A stretch of DNA of 6,220 nucleotides from contig CAMOMM010000064.1 of NCBI GenBank assembly GCA_946619805.1, positions 1 to 6,220 of the forward strand, given 5' to 3'. This document shows positions 5,052 through 6,220 of this stretch, piece by piece. Within the stretch, counting starts at the first letter, position 1; each line of letters opens with the position of its first letter. The stretch is from an uncultured Bacillota bacterium (GTDB lineage Bacteria; Bacillota_I; Bacilli_A; Erysipelotrichales; Erysipelotrichaceae). Under the pieces are notes generated by a model. It saw nothing but the letters and a program-made list of their open reading frames with translations. It did no database searches and was not told the origin of the DNA. The translations under genes and the position numbers were made by a program.

Positions 5052-6220
5052 CTACCTCATCTTATTCTCATCAAAGTCTGAATTATTCTTCTCTAAATAA
5101 AAGATGATGCGGACTAAGCGTTTAGCTACATGACTTAAGGCAACTGTATGAGGTTTACCTTCATTACGCTTTTTCAGGTAATACTCATACAGTTTAGGAT
5201 TATGAATGAGAGAAGTTTCAGCAACATTCATAAGATACTGCCTTAAATAAGAAGAACCGTGTTTGACCATATGTCCTTTAAAGTCGGATTCACCGGATTG
5301 GCATCTTGAGGGATCAAGGCCTGCAAAAGCTAATAACTGATCAGGATTATTGAATCTACTGAAGTTACCGATTTCTGAATAAATGCCGGCAGCGGATATC
5401 ATGCCGATGCCTGGGATGGAGTGGATGTGGCTGTTCACGATTCGATATTCTTCTAAGATCAGAGATTCAATATCAGAGATCTTAGAATCAAGTTCTTTGA
5501 AAAGCTCAAGATATAACCTCAACTCAAAGTTAAGGATCTTATCGTTATTCCCGATAGTATTTCTGGCCAGCATCTTCAGTTCAGAGAAGCGGGCGTAGGA
5601 AATAGTATTTCTGAGTTTCGATTTCATTTTATTATAGGAATCGATATTCATGTTGGCGATCTTATTGACAGAGCTATAATTCTCCAGAATATATAAGGCA
5701 GTAGAAGCCTTAAGATTACCATTAAAGAAAGGCTTGAATTCCGGGAAGATGAGGTCAAGGACATTGGTAAGTTTGACCAGTTGAAGGCTTCTTTCCTTAA
5801 CCAAAGAATCTCTGGCTCTGCATAAAGACTTCAGATTCCTTATGTGGTAAGATTTTACTGGATAAGGCTTATAGTCAACAGTAGACAGATAAAGGGCAAT
5901 GAGATGAGCGTCAATCTTATCAGTCTTAGTTCTTCTGAGGGTGGTAGCTTTGGAGAACCTGGAGATAAGAATTGGGTTGAATTCCATGAAGGAGAAGTTA
6001 TTGTCTTCAAGGAAAATCTTGAGATTGGAACCATAATGTCCTGTAGCTTCAAGTCCTATCCTTTTTTCTTGGGAAGGATCAAGAGAGTTAAGGACATCAC
6101 GGAGAGTGTTGAAGCCTGGCTGATCATTAGTGAATGAGAAGGAGTTTCTGATGATTTCACCATACTCATTCATAATGAAACAGTCATGCTTGAATTTGGC
6201 CAGATCAAGGCCGATGAAAT
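5052..6220 (-). CDS. IS110-family transposase (bridge-RNA-type recombinase), 5' end outside window
   Basis: The frame is open through the window edge. The in-frame ATG at 6173 is internal, because the 15 codons before it read FIGLDLAKFKHDCFI, the conserved IS110 N-terminus with the first catalytic Asp (codon 6204-6206). Numbering from that Met, the RuvC-like DEDD domain continues with Glu42 (GLEATGHYG), then Asp85 and Asp88 (KTDKIDAHLIA). A coiled, charged middle follows. The C-terminal Transposase_20 domain has the IPGIG helix-hairpin-helix at 253-257, then AGLDPSRCQSG and GHMVKHGSSYLRQYL (~300-314). The serine of QSG (293) is the likely catalytic Ser of this family. At least 388 codons are visible with no internal stop or frameshift, close to full family length (~400), so the enzyme is probably intact. 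IS110 enzymes excise and insert DNA guided by an element-encoded bridge RNA. Confidence 0.93.
   Translation of the reverse strand, partial: FIGLDLAKFKHDCFIMNEYGEIIRNSFSFTNDQPGFNTLRDVLNSLDPSQEKRIGLEATGHYGSNLKIFLEDNNFSFMEFNPILISRFSKATTLRRTKTDKIDAHLIALYLSTVDYKPYPVKSYHIRNLKSLCRARDSLVKERSLQLVKLTNVLDLIFPEFKPFFNGNLKASTALYILENYSSVNKIANMNIDSYNKMKSKLRNTISYARFSELKMLARNTIGNNDKILNFELRLYLELFKELDSKISDIESLILEEYRIVNSHIHSIPGIGMISAAGIYSEIGNFSRFNNPDQLLAFAGLDPSRCQSGESDFKGHMVKHGSSYLRQYLMNVAETSLIHNPKLYEYYLKKRNEGKPHTVALSHVAKRLVRIIFYLEKNNSDFDENKMR

Larger units (their letters stand above)
4936..6220 (-). mobile_element. IS110-family insertion sequence, partial, left boundary approximate
   Basis: The element is recognised from its transposase and lies tail-to-tail with the operon. 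The region 4936-5051 is its probable downstream flank. The end near 4936 is a guess, based on where the orphan ribosome binding site loses its gene. IS110 elements usually lack terminal inverted repeats and target duplications, so the boundary cannot be fixed from this window. The other end, including the upstream non-coding segment that in IS110-group elements encodes the bridge RNA, lies beyond 6220. Confidence 0.6.

Noticed and set aside
5048..5104. Short plus-strand frame from ATG 5048 preceded by GAGAGAGAAAAG.
   Set aside because: It is only about 18 codons, overlaps the end of the transposase on the other strand, and has no recognisable product.
5844..6137. Plus-strand 97-codon frame opposite the transposase.
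   Set aside because: It is antisense to conserved catalytic codons of the IS110 transposase, so its openness follows from the opposite strand.

Overview
The window looks like an accessory stretch of a low-GC Gram-positive (Firmicutes) chromosome. The evidence is A/T-rich non-coding DNA, strong AAGGAGG-type ribosome binding sites, intrinsic terminators, and the protein families present (PlsY-like tail, GPH symporter, IS110 transposase). A gut Erysipelotrichia-like or Clostridia-like host would fit, but that is an impression from protein style and was not tested.

Layout. Positions 1-563 (minus strand) hold a terminator and a short chimeric reading frame. Its first ~129 codons are the front of a UvrD/Rep superfamily 1 helicase, through motifs I and Ia. 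Its last ~40 codons look like the C-terminus of the acyltransferase PlsY. It is best read as a deletion-fusion remnant, or possibly an assembly join. Positions 564-765 contain no convincing gene but carry a 49-bp GC-rich island ending in a strong plus-strand terminator that has no visible gene to terminate. Positions 766-4921 (plus strand) form the intact core: an AraC/XylS-family regulator, then a 171-bp regulatory gap with repeated CGTAATA words, then a tightly packed trio of a GPH-type MFS symporter, an HSL-type alpha/beta hydrolase and a YcdX-like PHP metallophosphoesterase. The last two overlap by 11 bp. Positions 4922-5051 hold an orphan ribosome binding site and the downstream flank of an insertion sequence. 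Positions 5052-6220 (minus strand) are an IS110-family transposase that runs off the window edge.

How the genes could work together. The regulator's cupin-type sensor domain probably binds a small molecule and switches on the trio. The symporter imports a small, possibly glycosidic or esterified solute, the hydrolase cleaves an ester on it, and the PHP enzyme removes a phosphate. This is inference from families and gene order; the substrate cannot be read from the sequence. The orphan ribosome binding site right after the PHP gene suggests that the operon once continued and was cut by the IS110-family insertion. No CRISPR array, tRNA, rRNA or recognisable riboswitch was seen.
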